Assembly (NCBI GenBank): GCA_021604265.1
Contig: BQIY01000043.1
Coordinates: 1 to 10,390 of the forward strand
Length of the DNA: 10,390 bases
Origin: Nitrospirales bacterium
GTDB lineage: Bacteria > Nitrospirota > Nitrospiria > Nitrospirales > UBA8639
Reading direction: 5' to 3'
This document shows positions 1 through 6,932 of the stretch, in pieces (position 1 is the stretch's first letter; every line of letters begins with the position of its first letter). The position numbers and the translations under genes were made by a program. Under the pieces are notes generated by a model. That model was given only the letters and a program-made list of their open reading frames with translations, had not been told where the DNA came from and did no database searches.

Positions 1-740
1 CGAAGGCTGATGGAGTATTTTCGAAATGAGTAATTTCGCCAGGATCCATCTTTGAGCATGTCCGGGGTCAATTGTGAAATTTCTTTGGAAGACTCTGATG
101 AGGTCAGTTGACTGATGGTCTGTCCTTCCGGCGTTAAGGCATAGGTACGCAGGATGTCGTCTTCAATGCGAAACGGTTCCTGCGCACTTCCGCGTTTCAT
201 TGCATATTGTCGAATTAGAGCCTGATCTGGACTTGAAAATGCTGTGAGCGGATGAGAATCTGCTGATAACGTCGTCAGTAAGTTTCGTAGAGTCTCTGTT
301 GTTGGACTTGTGGTGTCTGTCTTTTCAAGTGCACCACCAGCCACTAATCGAATGGCTTGATCTTTTTTAAGCAGGCCGATCGCACGGCTGAGCTCGGTCG
401 GCTGAAATTGACCTTGGGCTTGGAGGTCTTTTACCGTGATCTGTTTACCGCGAGCCTGATGCGCTTGAATGGATTCAAGAATCCATTCTGATGGCGAATT
501 GGTCTGACTATAGGCTTTCCCCGTCTCACTTAACGAAACGACAGGGGTAATGTTTTCTGTGGCCAAGATGATCAATTTTTTCGTCAGTAACCATCCGACC
601 GCCATACTGACCTGTGAGGGATCGAGCTCGGTCGCGTGAGCGAGCTCCGCATCAGACAGCGCACCTTCTGCGTTCTTTAAAATTGTGAGAACGTTAGTCT
701 CGAGTGGATGAAGACTATCGAGTAGAGCGGTGGTATCCAT
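1..740 (-). CDS. pheS: Phenylalanine-tRNA ligase alpha subunit, archaeal/eukaryotic type (N-terminal part)
   Basis: Charges tRNA-Phe with phenylalanine in the cytoplasm, as the alpha chain of an alpha2-beta2 enzyme. The frame is open from ATG at 740-738 to the left edge, giving 246 codons; the catalytic domain lies outside the window. The N-terminus (LHPLETNVLTIL, about residues 10-21) followed by helix-turn-helix-like segments (ALSDAELAHATELDPSQV, then WLLTKKLI) resembles the winged-helix repeats of archaeal and eukaryotic PheRS alpha. Residues 224-242 (LTPDMLKDGSW, then FRKY) match the family signature just before the catalytic domain, for example LSPEMISSGSW in human FARSA as I recall it. 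Classical bacterial PheS instead begins with a coiled coil. The start lies 8 bp after the rpe stop, with only a weak Shine-Dalgarno, so translation is probably coupled. pheT is expected beyond the left edge. Confident on family, from sequence memory only. Confidence 0.88.
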   Translation of the reverse strand, partial: MDTTALLDSLHPLETNVLTILKNAEGALSDAELAHATELDPSQVSMAVGWLLTKKLIILATENITPVVSLSETGKAYSQTNSPSEWILESIQAHQARGKQITVKDLQAQGQFQPTELSRAIGLLKKDQAIRLVAGGALEKTDTTSPTTETLRNLLTTLSADSHPLTAFSSPDQALIRQYAMKRGSAQEPFRIEDDILRTYALTPEGQTISQLTSSESSKEISQLTPDMLKDGSWRNYSFRKYSISL

Positions 741-748
741 GAAAGACG

Positions 749-1423
749 TCAAACGTTGATGGTCTGTCCTGCTGCACGCATTTGTTGGATGGTCGTGGAA
801 AAATTCTCACTTCCAAATATTGCTGATCCGGAAACTAAAACATCGGCACCAGCCTTGATAATGGAGCCGGCATTCTGCAGGTTGATTCCTCCATCGACCT
901 CTAAAAGGCCTGGGCGTGTTCCTGCATTGAGTGATTGTCGAATTCGAGATATTTTCTCAAGACAGGAAGGGATAAAGGTTTGTCCGCCGAATCCAGGACT
1001 GACTGACATGACAAGGATGAGATCGACCTCATGGATGACTTCTTCGAGTGTGCTGACAGACGTGGCCGGGTTCAATGTGACGCCGGCTTTGACGTTGTGT
1101 TCTTTAATGGATTGCAGTGTCCGGTGCAGATGAGGACAGGCTTCGACATGGACAGTCAAAAAGTCAGCGCCAGCATCTGCAAATTCCCCGATAAACGCAT
1201 CAGGGTTGGTCATCATCAGATGGACATCCAAAGGCAGCGTGGTAACCTTGCGAACCGCTTCAACAATTGGCGGCCCAACCGTGAGATTCGGGACAAAGTG
1301 CCCGTCCATGACATCAATGTGAATCCAGTCCGCTCCAGCAGCCTCCACTTGACTGACGGCTTCTGCAAGACGACCGAAGTCAGCCGAAAGGATGGAAGGA
1401 GCAATGAGTGGAGTAGAAGGCAT
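749..1423 (-). CDS. rpe: Ribulose-phosphate 3-epimerase
   Basis: Interconverts ribulose 5-phosphate and xylulose 5-phosphate in the pentose phosphate or Calvin pathway, in the cytoplasm. The 224 residues equal the usual family length (about 225). It is a TIM barrel. Visible motifs are APSILSADF (8-16), HIDVMDGHFVPN (35-46) with metal-binding and catalytic H35 and D37, DVHLMM (66-71) with H68, the phosphate-binding SPGFGGQ loop, and EVDGGI (175-180) with catalytic D177. The loop has Ser where many members have Asn (VNPGFGGQ), a conservative variant. The ATG is 2 bp after the rsmB stop, with an AGG element in the rsmB 3' end, so the two are co-transcribed and probably translationally coupled. 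The rsmB-rpe association is seen in other bacteria. Confidence 0.97.
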   Translation of the reverse strand: MPSTPLIAPSILSADFGRLAEAVSQVEAAGADWIHIDVMDGHFVPNLTVGPPIVEAVRKVTTLPLDVHLMMTNPDAFIGEFADAGADFLTVHVEACPHLHRTLQSIKEHNVKAGVTLNPATSVSTLEEVIHEVDLILVMSVSPGFGGQTFIPSCLEKISRIRQSLNAGTRPGLLEVDGGINLQNAGSIIKAGADVLVSGSAIFGSENFSTTIQQMRAAGQTINV

Positions 1424-1425
1424 AA

Positions 1426-2859
1426 TTACCTGTTCCCTTTTATTAAGCGAGCCGCGAAGAATCCATCCATCGACACTGTATTGAAGGAAGTTACTAAACT
1501 TTCCGTCTCATCGATGAGCATCTGGGCAGTTTGAGGGAGCCACGGCTTGACGGAATCCTGATAAAACTCCTGATGGTGATCAAGGAAAGTCTCGACAACG
1601 TGACTGGTTTCCTCTTTTTCAGTCGAGCAGGCACTATAGACTAACACTCCACCGGGTCTCAAGAGTCCACTGACATGCTCGAGGATTTTCCCTTGAAGGA
1701 TTCGGATTTGATCAATCAGGTCTGTTCCTTTTAACCATTTCCCTTCTGGATGACGACGCAGCACTCCCAGTCCTGAGCAGGGCACATCAAGCAATATACG
1801 GTCAAAACCGTGTGTGAATGCTGCAGCCAAGGAATGCTGTAAAGTGTTGGTTGAGCTGGAACGAGATGTTGTTGGCATGTCTTTTCCCATGTCAGCGCAC
1901 ACCGTCGAAATGTTTGTCAACCCGAGACGCTGGGAGTTGGACTCCAAGACCGTCAACCGCTGGGGATCCCGATCAACGGCAATAATGTGTCCTTGGCTGT
2001 CCATAAGCTGGCTCATATGAGTTGTCTTACCGCCTGGAGCCGCACAGACATCTAGGACTTGATGGTCAGGCTTGATATCCAATAAGAGTGGAATGAGTTG
2101 TGCCGCTTCATCCTCAATATAGCACCACCCGTCTTTTAATGGACCAAGGTCGCTGAGTTTTCCACATTTTCCCAAAATTATTCCAAGTGGACTGATCGTG
2201 GTCTTTTGGACCTTGTATCCTTCTGAGCGCAGTCGGCTGAGTAGTTGCTCGCGCGAACAGCGGGTGGTATTGGTCCGTAAAGTGAGAGGAGGAATCTGAA
2301 GTGTCGCCTCACACAGGGTGTGTGTCATGTCAGTTCCCCAGGCCGACAACCACCGTTGAACAAGCCAGGAAGGGCAGGAGTATCGAATAGAAAAGGCTGA
2401 AACGGGATCTTCGGATGGATCAGGCCATGGCGGAGCAGGGTGACGCATGATATTACGGAGAATGGCATTCATCATGCCGCTCCAATTGCGGCCCCCAATG
2501 GTCTTGGCTAACTTCACCGATTCATTCACAGCTGCGGAAGGTGGAATTTTATCCAGGTACAGCAGTTGATAGGCTCCCAGACGAAAAATCATGGCAACAG
2601 TAAGGGGCAGCCGTGCCATCGGACGAGCAGCGAATTGATTCAATCGCCAATCCAACGTCTCGCGATGTCGTAAGACGCCATACACGAGTTCAAAGGTCAG
2701 ACCTCGATCCGGTTCACGAATTTTTGTTGATTCCAAGATCGCGTCGACTACATCGTCCGCCAACGGGTGTTGGCGGTGAATTTTTAAGAGGATAGTCAAT
2801 GCGGCGGAGCGGGCTCCTGCATATGATGCCGAGTGTTTATGCTTAGCAGGCAAATTCAT
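1426..2859 (-). CDS. rsmB: 16S rRNA (cytosine-967-C5)-methyltransferase RsmB
   Basis: Methylates C5 of a conserved cytosine (C967 in E. coli) of 16S rRNA using S-adenosylmethionine. The 477 residues form a NusB-like N-terminal RNA-binding domain (about 15-145; VYGVLRHRETLDW at 59-71, RLGAYQLLYLDKIPPSAAVNE from 93) and a Rossmann methyltransferase domain (about 185-475). The SAM loop is CAAPGGKT (272-279), the PCSG motif holds C361, and the YSACS motif holds C411; these are the two conserved cysteines of RNA m5C methyltransferases. The protein is longer than E. coli RsmB (429), partly through a Ser/Thr-rich insertion around 328-348 between the Rossmann strands. It starts at ATG, 75 bp from the pdxA stop, without a strong Shine-Dalgarno. 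The PCSG and RHPEGKW context favours RsmB over RsmF or NSUN relatives. Confidence 0.95.
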   Translation of the reverse strand: MNLPAKHKHSASYAGARSAALTILLKIHRQHPLADDVVDAILESTKIREPDRGLTFELVYGVLRHRETLDWRLNQFAARPMARLPLTVAMIFRLGAYQLLYLDKIPPSAAVNESVKLAKTIGGRNWSGMMNAILRNIMRHPAPPWPDPSEDPVSAFSIRYSCPSWLVQRWLSAWGTDMTHTLCEATLQIPPLTLRTNTTRCSREQLLSRLRSEGYKVQKTTISPLGIILGKCGKLSDLGPLKDGWCYIEDEAAQLIPLLLDIKPDHQVLDVCAAPGGKTTHMSQLMDSQGHIIAVDRDPQRLTVLESNSQRLGLTNISTVCADMGKDMPTTSRSSSTNTLQHSLAAAFTHGFDRILLDVPCSGLGVLRRHPEGKWLKGTDLIDQIRILQGKILEHVSGLLRPGGVLVYSACSTEKEETSHVVETFLDHHQEFYQDSVKPWLPQTAQMLIDETESLVTSFNTVSMDGFFAARLIKGNR

Positions 2860-2934
2860 GACCCCAAGGGTTTTTGTCGTGAGGACGGATCCTCAGTGGA
2901 TCGGAAACATATAGGAACGAAAGGGTGCTGACAA

Positions 2935-3966
2935 TTACCGCTTGCTAGACGAGAGTTGAGCGGCCAAGTCTATGGCTTCTATCAGACTTGTTGGATCAGC
3001 CTTCCCTTTTCCGACGATGTCATAGGCGGTTCCATGATCCACGGATGTGCGAATGAATGGGAGACCCACGGTGATATTGACGCAATGTCCAAACGCCACA
3101 GTTTTTAAGGCCACCAGCCCTTGATCATGGTACATGGCCACGACTCCATCAAATTCTCCGGAAACCGCTTTTCCAAAAAGGGTATCGGCAGGGAAAGGCC
3201 CTGTACAGCGGATACCGGAAACGCGTGCCCGTTTGACAGCAGGTACAATGGCCTGCTGTTCCTCATCACCAAAGAGACCGCCTTCCCCAGCATGGGGGTT
3301 TAATCCGGCAACCCCGATACGGGGCCGTATGAGGTGAAATGATTGACGGAGTCCGGAATCCGCCAGTCGAATTGCGCGAAGGACATTGCGGGTCGTAATC
3401 GATTGCGAAAGGTCTCGAATGGCAACATGGGTGGTGACAAACATAATTTTTAGCGGCCCGCCGAGAATCATCATGCCGGATTCTGTTGTTCGAGTCAGGG
3501 CTGCTAACATTTCTGTATGACCGGGATAGCGATGGCCGGCAAGATGGATCGCTTTCTTGTTGATGGGCGCGGTCACGATGCCGTGAACATTCCCAGTCTG
3601 TGCTAACTGGACGGCCTCTTGAATATAGCGTACCGATGCGTCTCCAGATACGGCGCTGGCCTGTCCTTGACGAAAGCGTCTCAATGGCCTTTCAAGGGGG
3701 TCGAGTACTGGGAGCAGATCTCGACGAAAAATATTCTGTCCATTCTGTTGAGGATATTCTGATAGCGGGACAACCTTTATAGGAATTTGAAGGGCCTGAG
3801 CTGTTCGTTCCAGGACTGCGGGAGAGCCGATCACAAGAGGAGAGCACCATTTCCAGATCTTTGCATGAGTAAATGTTTTGACGATAATTTCCGGACCGAT
3901 ACCGGCAGGGTCCCCCATAGTGATGGCTAATGCCGGGCGATGCTTCTTGTTTGAAGTCGTCTTCAT
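2935..3966 (-). CDS. pdxA: 4-hydroxythreonine-4-phosphate dehydrogenase PdxA
   Basis: NAD-dependent oxidation of 4-phosphohydroxy-L-threonine, whose decarboxylated product condenses with deoxyxylulose phosphate (PdxJ) to give pyridoxine 5'-phosphate; cytoplasmic. The 343 residues match the family length (about 330). Motifs in order are ITMGDPAGIGPE (15-26), TAPINKKAI (132-140), YPGHTE with H150, GLNPHAGEGG with H225, MYHDQGL with H280, and the C-terminal SVDHGTAYDI (308-317). The three histidines occupy the divalent-metal positions known from E. coli PdxA. It lies 72 bp downstream of larC and 75 bp upstream of rsmB on the same strand. A PdxA2-like role in another pathway cannot be excluded from sequence alone, but every diagnostic PdxA motif is intact. 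Confidence 0.96.
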   Translation of the reverse strand: MKTTSNKKHRPALAITMGDPAGIGPEIIVKTFTHAKIWKWCSPLVIGSPAVLERTAQALQIPIKVVPLSEYPQQNGQNIFRRDLLPVLDPLERPLRRFRQGQASAVSGDASVRYIQEAVQLAQTGNVHGIVTAPINKKAIHLAGHRYPGHTEMLAALTRTTESGMMILGGPLKIMFVTTHVAIRDLSQSITTRNVLRAIRLADSGLRQSFHLIRPRIGVAGLNPHAGEGGLFGDEEQQAIVPAVKRARVSGIRCTGPFPADTLFGKAVSGEFDGVVAMYHDQGLVALKTVAFGHCVNITVGLPFIRTSVDHGTAYDIVGKGKADPTSLIEAIDLAAQLSSSKR

Positions 3967-4038
3967 ATCGATACGTCGCTCGTAGAAATTGGACTGTACT
4001 TTGGTGAATGGCGAGAAGGTCTATGAAGCGCAGGCCAA

Positions 4039-5256
4039 TTACGTAGAGCGTGACGTCCTTCGTGCTGTCTTTTTCGCCTGTTTCGTCTTGTGAAAGGTTT
4101 GAAAAGCCTGGTCAATGATTTCTCGGACAGGTTTCCCTGTTTTCATCGCTAGACGCTGACAATCTCTATATTCAGGCATCGCTTTTTGCTGACCATTTCC
4201 TAAATCTGCGATTTTGATCTGGACCGTCCCTTCTCGTAATTGAATGGTTTCCATTCTCCGAGGAAGGACAAACCGGCTGACTTGGTTCATTCGCATTCCA
4301 AGAGTCGTCGTTTCCTGAAAGAGTGTTTGGATCACATCTTCTCGAATGTTTTTAGGGGATAAGACTGTGACGATGATTCCCGGGCGACTGCGCTTCATAA
4401 TGACCGGCGTTAACGTCACATCTAAGGCCCCGACCTTGAATAGCTTGTCCATCACAAACTCATACGTTTGGGGATTGAGGTCATCGATGGTTGTCTGGAT
4501 TTCAAGGATAGATTCTGTGTCTTGAAGTTCCTGAGGTGAATCAGCACACAAAAATACCCGAAGAACATTCGCCCAGTCAGATGGTGCTGCCGTGCCTGCC
4601 CCATACCCGATACAGCGAGGATTCATGGGAGGGAGAGCCCGAAAATCTTGAGTCAGCGCCGTCAACAGCGCCATCCCCGTGGGAGTGGTCAATTCAAGAG
4701 CCGGTCCTGACGCAAAGATCGGAATCCCTAGTGCCAGTTGAGCCACAGCAGGTCCGGGAACAGGCAAAATCCCATGGGCTGTGTGAATCGTGCCGGATCC
4801 AACATTGATGGAAGAAGCTGAAATGGATGTGATATCGAGAGAGTAGAGGCCAAGCAAGGTTCCAACAATATCAACTAATGAATCAATCACGCCGACTTCG
4901 TGAAAATGGACTTTGGCTTGCGGGAGTCCATGGACTGTTCCTTCGGCCTCAGCCAAACGTTGAAAGACTTCTCTTGAACGGTGTTTGACCTGTGGAGGAA
5001 GTGAGCTTTGGCTCAGGATACGTCGAATCGTTGGGAGCGAAAGCGGTTTCTTGAATCCCTCGCGAATGATGACGTCAATTTTAGTCGCATGGACGGTTCC
5101 ACGATGAACTTTCTTGGCTTTGAGCTGATAGCCGCCTGTCGCCAGTTGTTGCAAGCCTTTTTTCAGAGCGGTTAATGGAACCCCGGCATCAACCAATGCT
5201 CCGAGGCACATATCACCGCTGATACCTGAGAAACAATCAAAATGAAGATGAGGCAC
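4039..5256 (-). CDS. larC: Nickel-pincer cofactor biosynthesis protein LarC (nickel insertion)
   Basis: Final enzyme of nickel-pincer nucleotide (NPN) synthesis: CTP-dependent cyclometallation inserting nickel into pyridinium-3,5-bisthiocarboxylic acid mononucleotide, the cofactor of LarA-type lactate racemase and related epimerases. The 405 residues include HFDCFSGISGDM (5-16), VHFHEVGVIDS (116-126), TPTGMALL (191-198), TIDDLNPQ (256-263), MKRSRPG (287-293) and MPEYRDC (360-366). In Lactiplantibacillus plantarum larC is split into larC1 and larC2 joined by a programmed frameshift; here both parts lie in one uninterrupted frame. The last 20 residues are Lys/Arg/Thr-rich and may be a disordered tail. 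The start is GTG, with AAGGAG at 5261-5266 only 4 nt away. It heads the minus-strand run ending in pheS. Confidence 0.94.
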   Translation of the reverse strand: MPHLHFDCFSGISGDMCLGALVDAGVPLTALKKGLQQLATGGYQLKAKKVHRGTVHATKIDVIIREGFKKPLSLPTIRRILSQSSLPPQVKHRSREVFQRLAEAEGTVHGLPQAKVHFHEVGVIDSLVDIVGTLLGLYSLDITSISASSINVGSGTIHTAHGILPVPGPAVAQLALGIPIFASGPALELTTPTGMALLTALTQDFRALPPMNPRCIGYGAGTAAPSDWANVLRVFLCADSPQELQDTESILEIQTTIDDLNPQTYEFVMDKLFKVGALDVTLTPVIMKRSRPGIIVTVLSPKNIREDVIQTLFQETTTLGMRMNQVSRFVLPRRMETIQLREGTVQIKIADLGNGQQKAMPEYRDCQRLAMKTGKPVREIIDQAFQTFHKTKQAKKTARRTSRST

Positions 5257-5342
5257 GATGCTCCTTCACACGAGTATAGGGAATGTTCACCATCATACCA
5301 GATGCTAATGGCTTCTTACATTCTTCCTATCAGATATCGCTT

Positions 5343-5372
5343 TTGAATTTGACTGATGGGAAAGGCTATGGT
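5343..5372 (+). promoter_or_regulatory. Candidate sigma-70-like promoter for the exported-protein gene
   Basis: TTGAAT at 5343-5348 and TATGGT at 5367-5372 are separated by 18 bp, each matching four of six consensus positions. Initiation near 5379 would leave a short leader before the minicistron ribosome-binding site. An overlapping TTGACT (5349-5354) lacks a good -10 partner. Weak evidence; included because the larC-5430 gap must hold divergent promoters. Confidence 0.28.
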
Positions 5373-5400
5373 ATTCGACCAATAAAGAGGAGCTTGCGAG

Positions 5401-5433
5401 ATGCATTGTTCTGACGAGAGGTTTCAGTTTTGA
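5401..5433 (+). CDS. Possible 10-codon minicistron overlapping the next gene's start
   Basis: An ATG at 5401 preceded by a strong Shine-Dalgarno (AGAGGAG, 5386-5392, 8-nt spacer) opens a frame encoding MHCSDERFQF and ending at TGA 5431-5433. That stop overlaps the TTG start codon (5430-5432) of the following gene, a typical arrangement for termination-reinitiation coupling. The Shine-Dalgarno of the downstream gene (GAGAGG, 5416-5421) lies inside the minicistron. No known leader peptide is recognised, and there is no run of a single regulatory amino acid that would suggest classical attenuation. Whether it is translated is inferred from the ribosome-binding site only. Confidence 0.4.
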   Translation: MHCSDERFQF

Positions 5434-6185
5434 AAATAATTGGAAAGCAAACACTACATATCGTGCAGATATGTCTGTACGTTCTGGGAATAGTCTATAT
5501 CTCCGGTTTGTTGTTTGGAACAGATGCCGATGCGAAAAAAAGGCGGAGGGCTTCTGCTGGCGCCTTTCAAATTTCTGAAGTTACGACTTCGCCTTCACCT
5601 TATGAGGTCGGAAATGGCGAACTCACATTTTCCGCAATCGTGAAAGTTCCTAAAAACCTGAACGGTCTAGCTGTCCTGGAAGTCTCAGCCCTTATTACTT
5701 CTCCGACTCAACGATCAATGCGGTTCTTGACGCAACGAGTGCCGTTAGGCTCAAAACCCCCTGCCCAACGGGGTCCTCGTATTTCGACAGTGTTGGTATG
5801 GGATGGCAAAGATCAATCGAATACGTTTGTGGTCCCGGGGACGTATCAGTACGAAGTTCGAGCGAAACTTATGGCGGAAAAAGGGGCCGGAATAGAAGCC
5901 CGAAGGGTCTCACGACGGTCCCGTGGAGCAGTCGAGGTCATCAAATATCATGCCCCGCCATCACCACCGCCCCTGAAAAATCCTCAGTCAATTCCAGATC
6001 TCGAGGTTGACGATTCATCGGCAAGCGTGGAAGGAGACGCTCAAGAGGAAGCCGCTGAAACGGTTGATGATGAGGTCGAAATGTTGATTGATGAGTCAAC
6101 GAGTCACCCTTTGCCGGAACCGGGAGACCCAGGGATAGAAATTATCGAGGAAGAGGAGGTATTGGCAATTCCCCAAGAAGATTAA
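5430..6185 (+). CDS. Exported protein of unknown function with FlgD-like beta motif and acidic proline-rich tail
   Basis: Family not recognised. The 251-residue product has a hydrophobic segment at about 11-30 and a plausible signal-peptidase site after ADA (33-35), followed by a KKRRR stretch, so it is probably periplasmic or secreted; an uncleaved anchor is possible. Residues about 43-172 look like a beta-sandwich: paired strands, then VWDGKDQSNTFVVPGTYQYEV (split here as VWDGKDQS 123-130 and VVPGTYQYEV 134-143). This resembles the WDG...VxxGxY pattern of FlgD/Ig-like domains. Residues 174-184 are proline-rich (PPSPPPL) and about 190-251 are strongly acidic and probably disordered. The start is TTG with GAGAGG (5416-5421) 8 nt upstream. 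It is divergent from larC and converges on larB with a 44-bp overlap, so the acidic end is encoded opposite the larB C-terminus. Role unknown. Confidence 0.75.
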   Translation: MKIIGKQTLHIVQICLYVLGIVYISGLLFGTDADAKKRRRASAGAFQISEVTTSPSPYEVGNGELTFSAIVKVPKNLNGLAVLEVSALITSPTQRSMRFLTQRVPLGSKPPAQRGPRISTVLVWDGKDQSNTFVVPGTYQYEVRAKLMAEKGAGIEARRVSRRSRGAVEVIKYHAPPSPPPLKNPQSIPDLEVDDSSASVEGDAQEEAAETVDDEVEMLIDESTSHPLPEPGDPGIEIIEEEEVLAIPQED

Positions 6186-6915
6186 TCCGGTGAGCTAAGC
6201 ACCCCGCTCCAAACCCGTTGTCAATGTTCATGACGCCAATTCCACTAGAACAGGCATTCAACATCGTGAGCAACGCGGCAAGTCCACCAAAACTCGCCCC
6301 ATACCCCTGACTGGTTGGAACGGCGACAATCGGTCGGTCAACGAGTCCGCCAATCACACTCGGCAACACGCCATCCATACCTGCAACGACAATAATCACG
6401 TGAGCCTGATGTAAGATTTTTTGCCGATCCAAAAGACGATGGAGCCCAGCGACTCCAACATCAAAGAGTGTGTGGACACGGCTCCCCATAATTTCTGCCG
6501 TAATGCGGGCTTCTTCGGCAACGGGAATATCCGAGGTGCCAGCAGTTACAATCACGACATTTCCGCGTCGAACTGATTTAGGCCTTTGTACGTAAACAAT
6601 TCTCGCGTCCTTGTGGTATGTGGCTTTGGGAATCGCACGGATTAAGGCGCGGGCCATGTCTGGCTGAGCTCGTGTAGCCAGTAACGCATTCCCTTTTTTC
6701 AGGAGTTTTCGTGCTATGGCGGTGACTTGAGTTTTCGTCTTCCCTTCGCAGAGTATCACCTCGGGGAAGCCTTGCCGTACTGAACGATGATGATCAATGG
6801 ATGCGAACCCAACATCCTCATACGGGAGGGTGCGCAACTGTTGGAGGGCATCGTGGACCGATAGAGATTCAGATCTGACCTGTTCCAGTAGTTTTTTTAA
6901 GTGAGTTGTGTCCAT
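6142..6915 (-). CDS. larB: Nickel-pincer cofactor biosynthesis protein LarB (NaAD carboxylase/hydrolase)
   Basis: First step of NPN cofactor synthesis: carboxylates the pyridinium ring of nicotinic acid adenine dinucleotide at C5 and releases AMP, giving the dicarboxylic mononucleotide used by LarE. The 257 residues show the LarB N-terminal block DHHRSVRQGFPEV (41-53) with EGKT (57-60). The PurE-like domain has VTAGTSDIPVAEEA (123-136), DVGVAGLHRL (152-161), VAGMDGVLPSV (177-187), VPTSQGYGASFGG (199-211), and NACSSGIGVMNIDNGFGAG around 220-238. C222 is likely equivalent to the Cys reported to bond the substrate transiently in L. plantarum LarB (from memory). It lies 17 bp after the gpsA stop with no clear Shine-Dalgarno. 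Its last 44 bp overlap the convergent exported-protein gene. Confidence 0.95.
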   Translation of the reverse strand: MDTTHLKKLLEQVRSESLSVHDALQQLRTLPYEDVGFASIDHHRSVRQGFPEVILCEGKTKTQVTAIARKLLKKGNALLATRAQPDMARALIRAIPKATYHKDARIVYVQRPKSVRRGNVVIVTAGTSDIPVAEEARITAEIMGSRVHTLFDVGVAGLHRLLDRQKILHQAHVIIVVAGMDGVLPSVIGGLVDRPIVAVPTSQGYGASFGGLAALLTMLNACSSGIGVMNIDNGFGAGCLAHRINLLGELPIPPLPR

Positions 6916-6932
6916 CTTGGTAATTGCAGAGA

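Noticed and set aside
1031..1534. Plus-strand open frame of 167 codons
   Set aside because: Fully antisense to rpe and the rsmB end, both with strong family motifs; no Shine-Dalgarno or recognisable domain.
2861..2876. ACCC-CAA-GGGT followed by T5 on the plus strand, terminator-like
   Set aside because: The stem is only 4 bp, and it lies on the strand opposite to the pdxA-rsmB transcripts, where no plus-strand gene ends.
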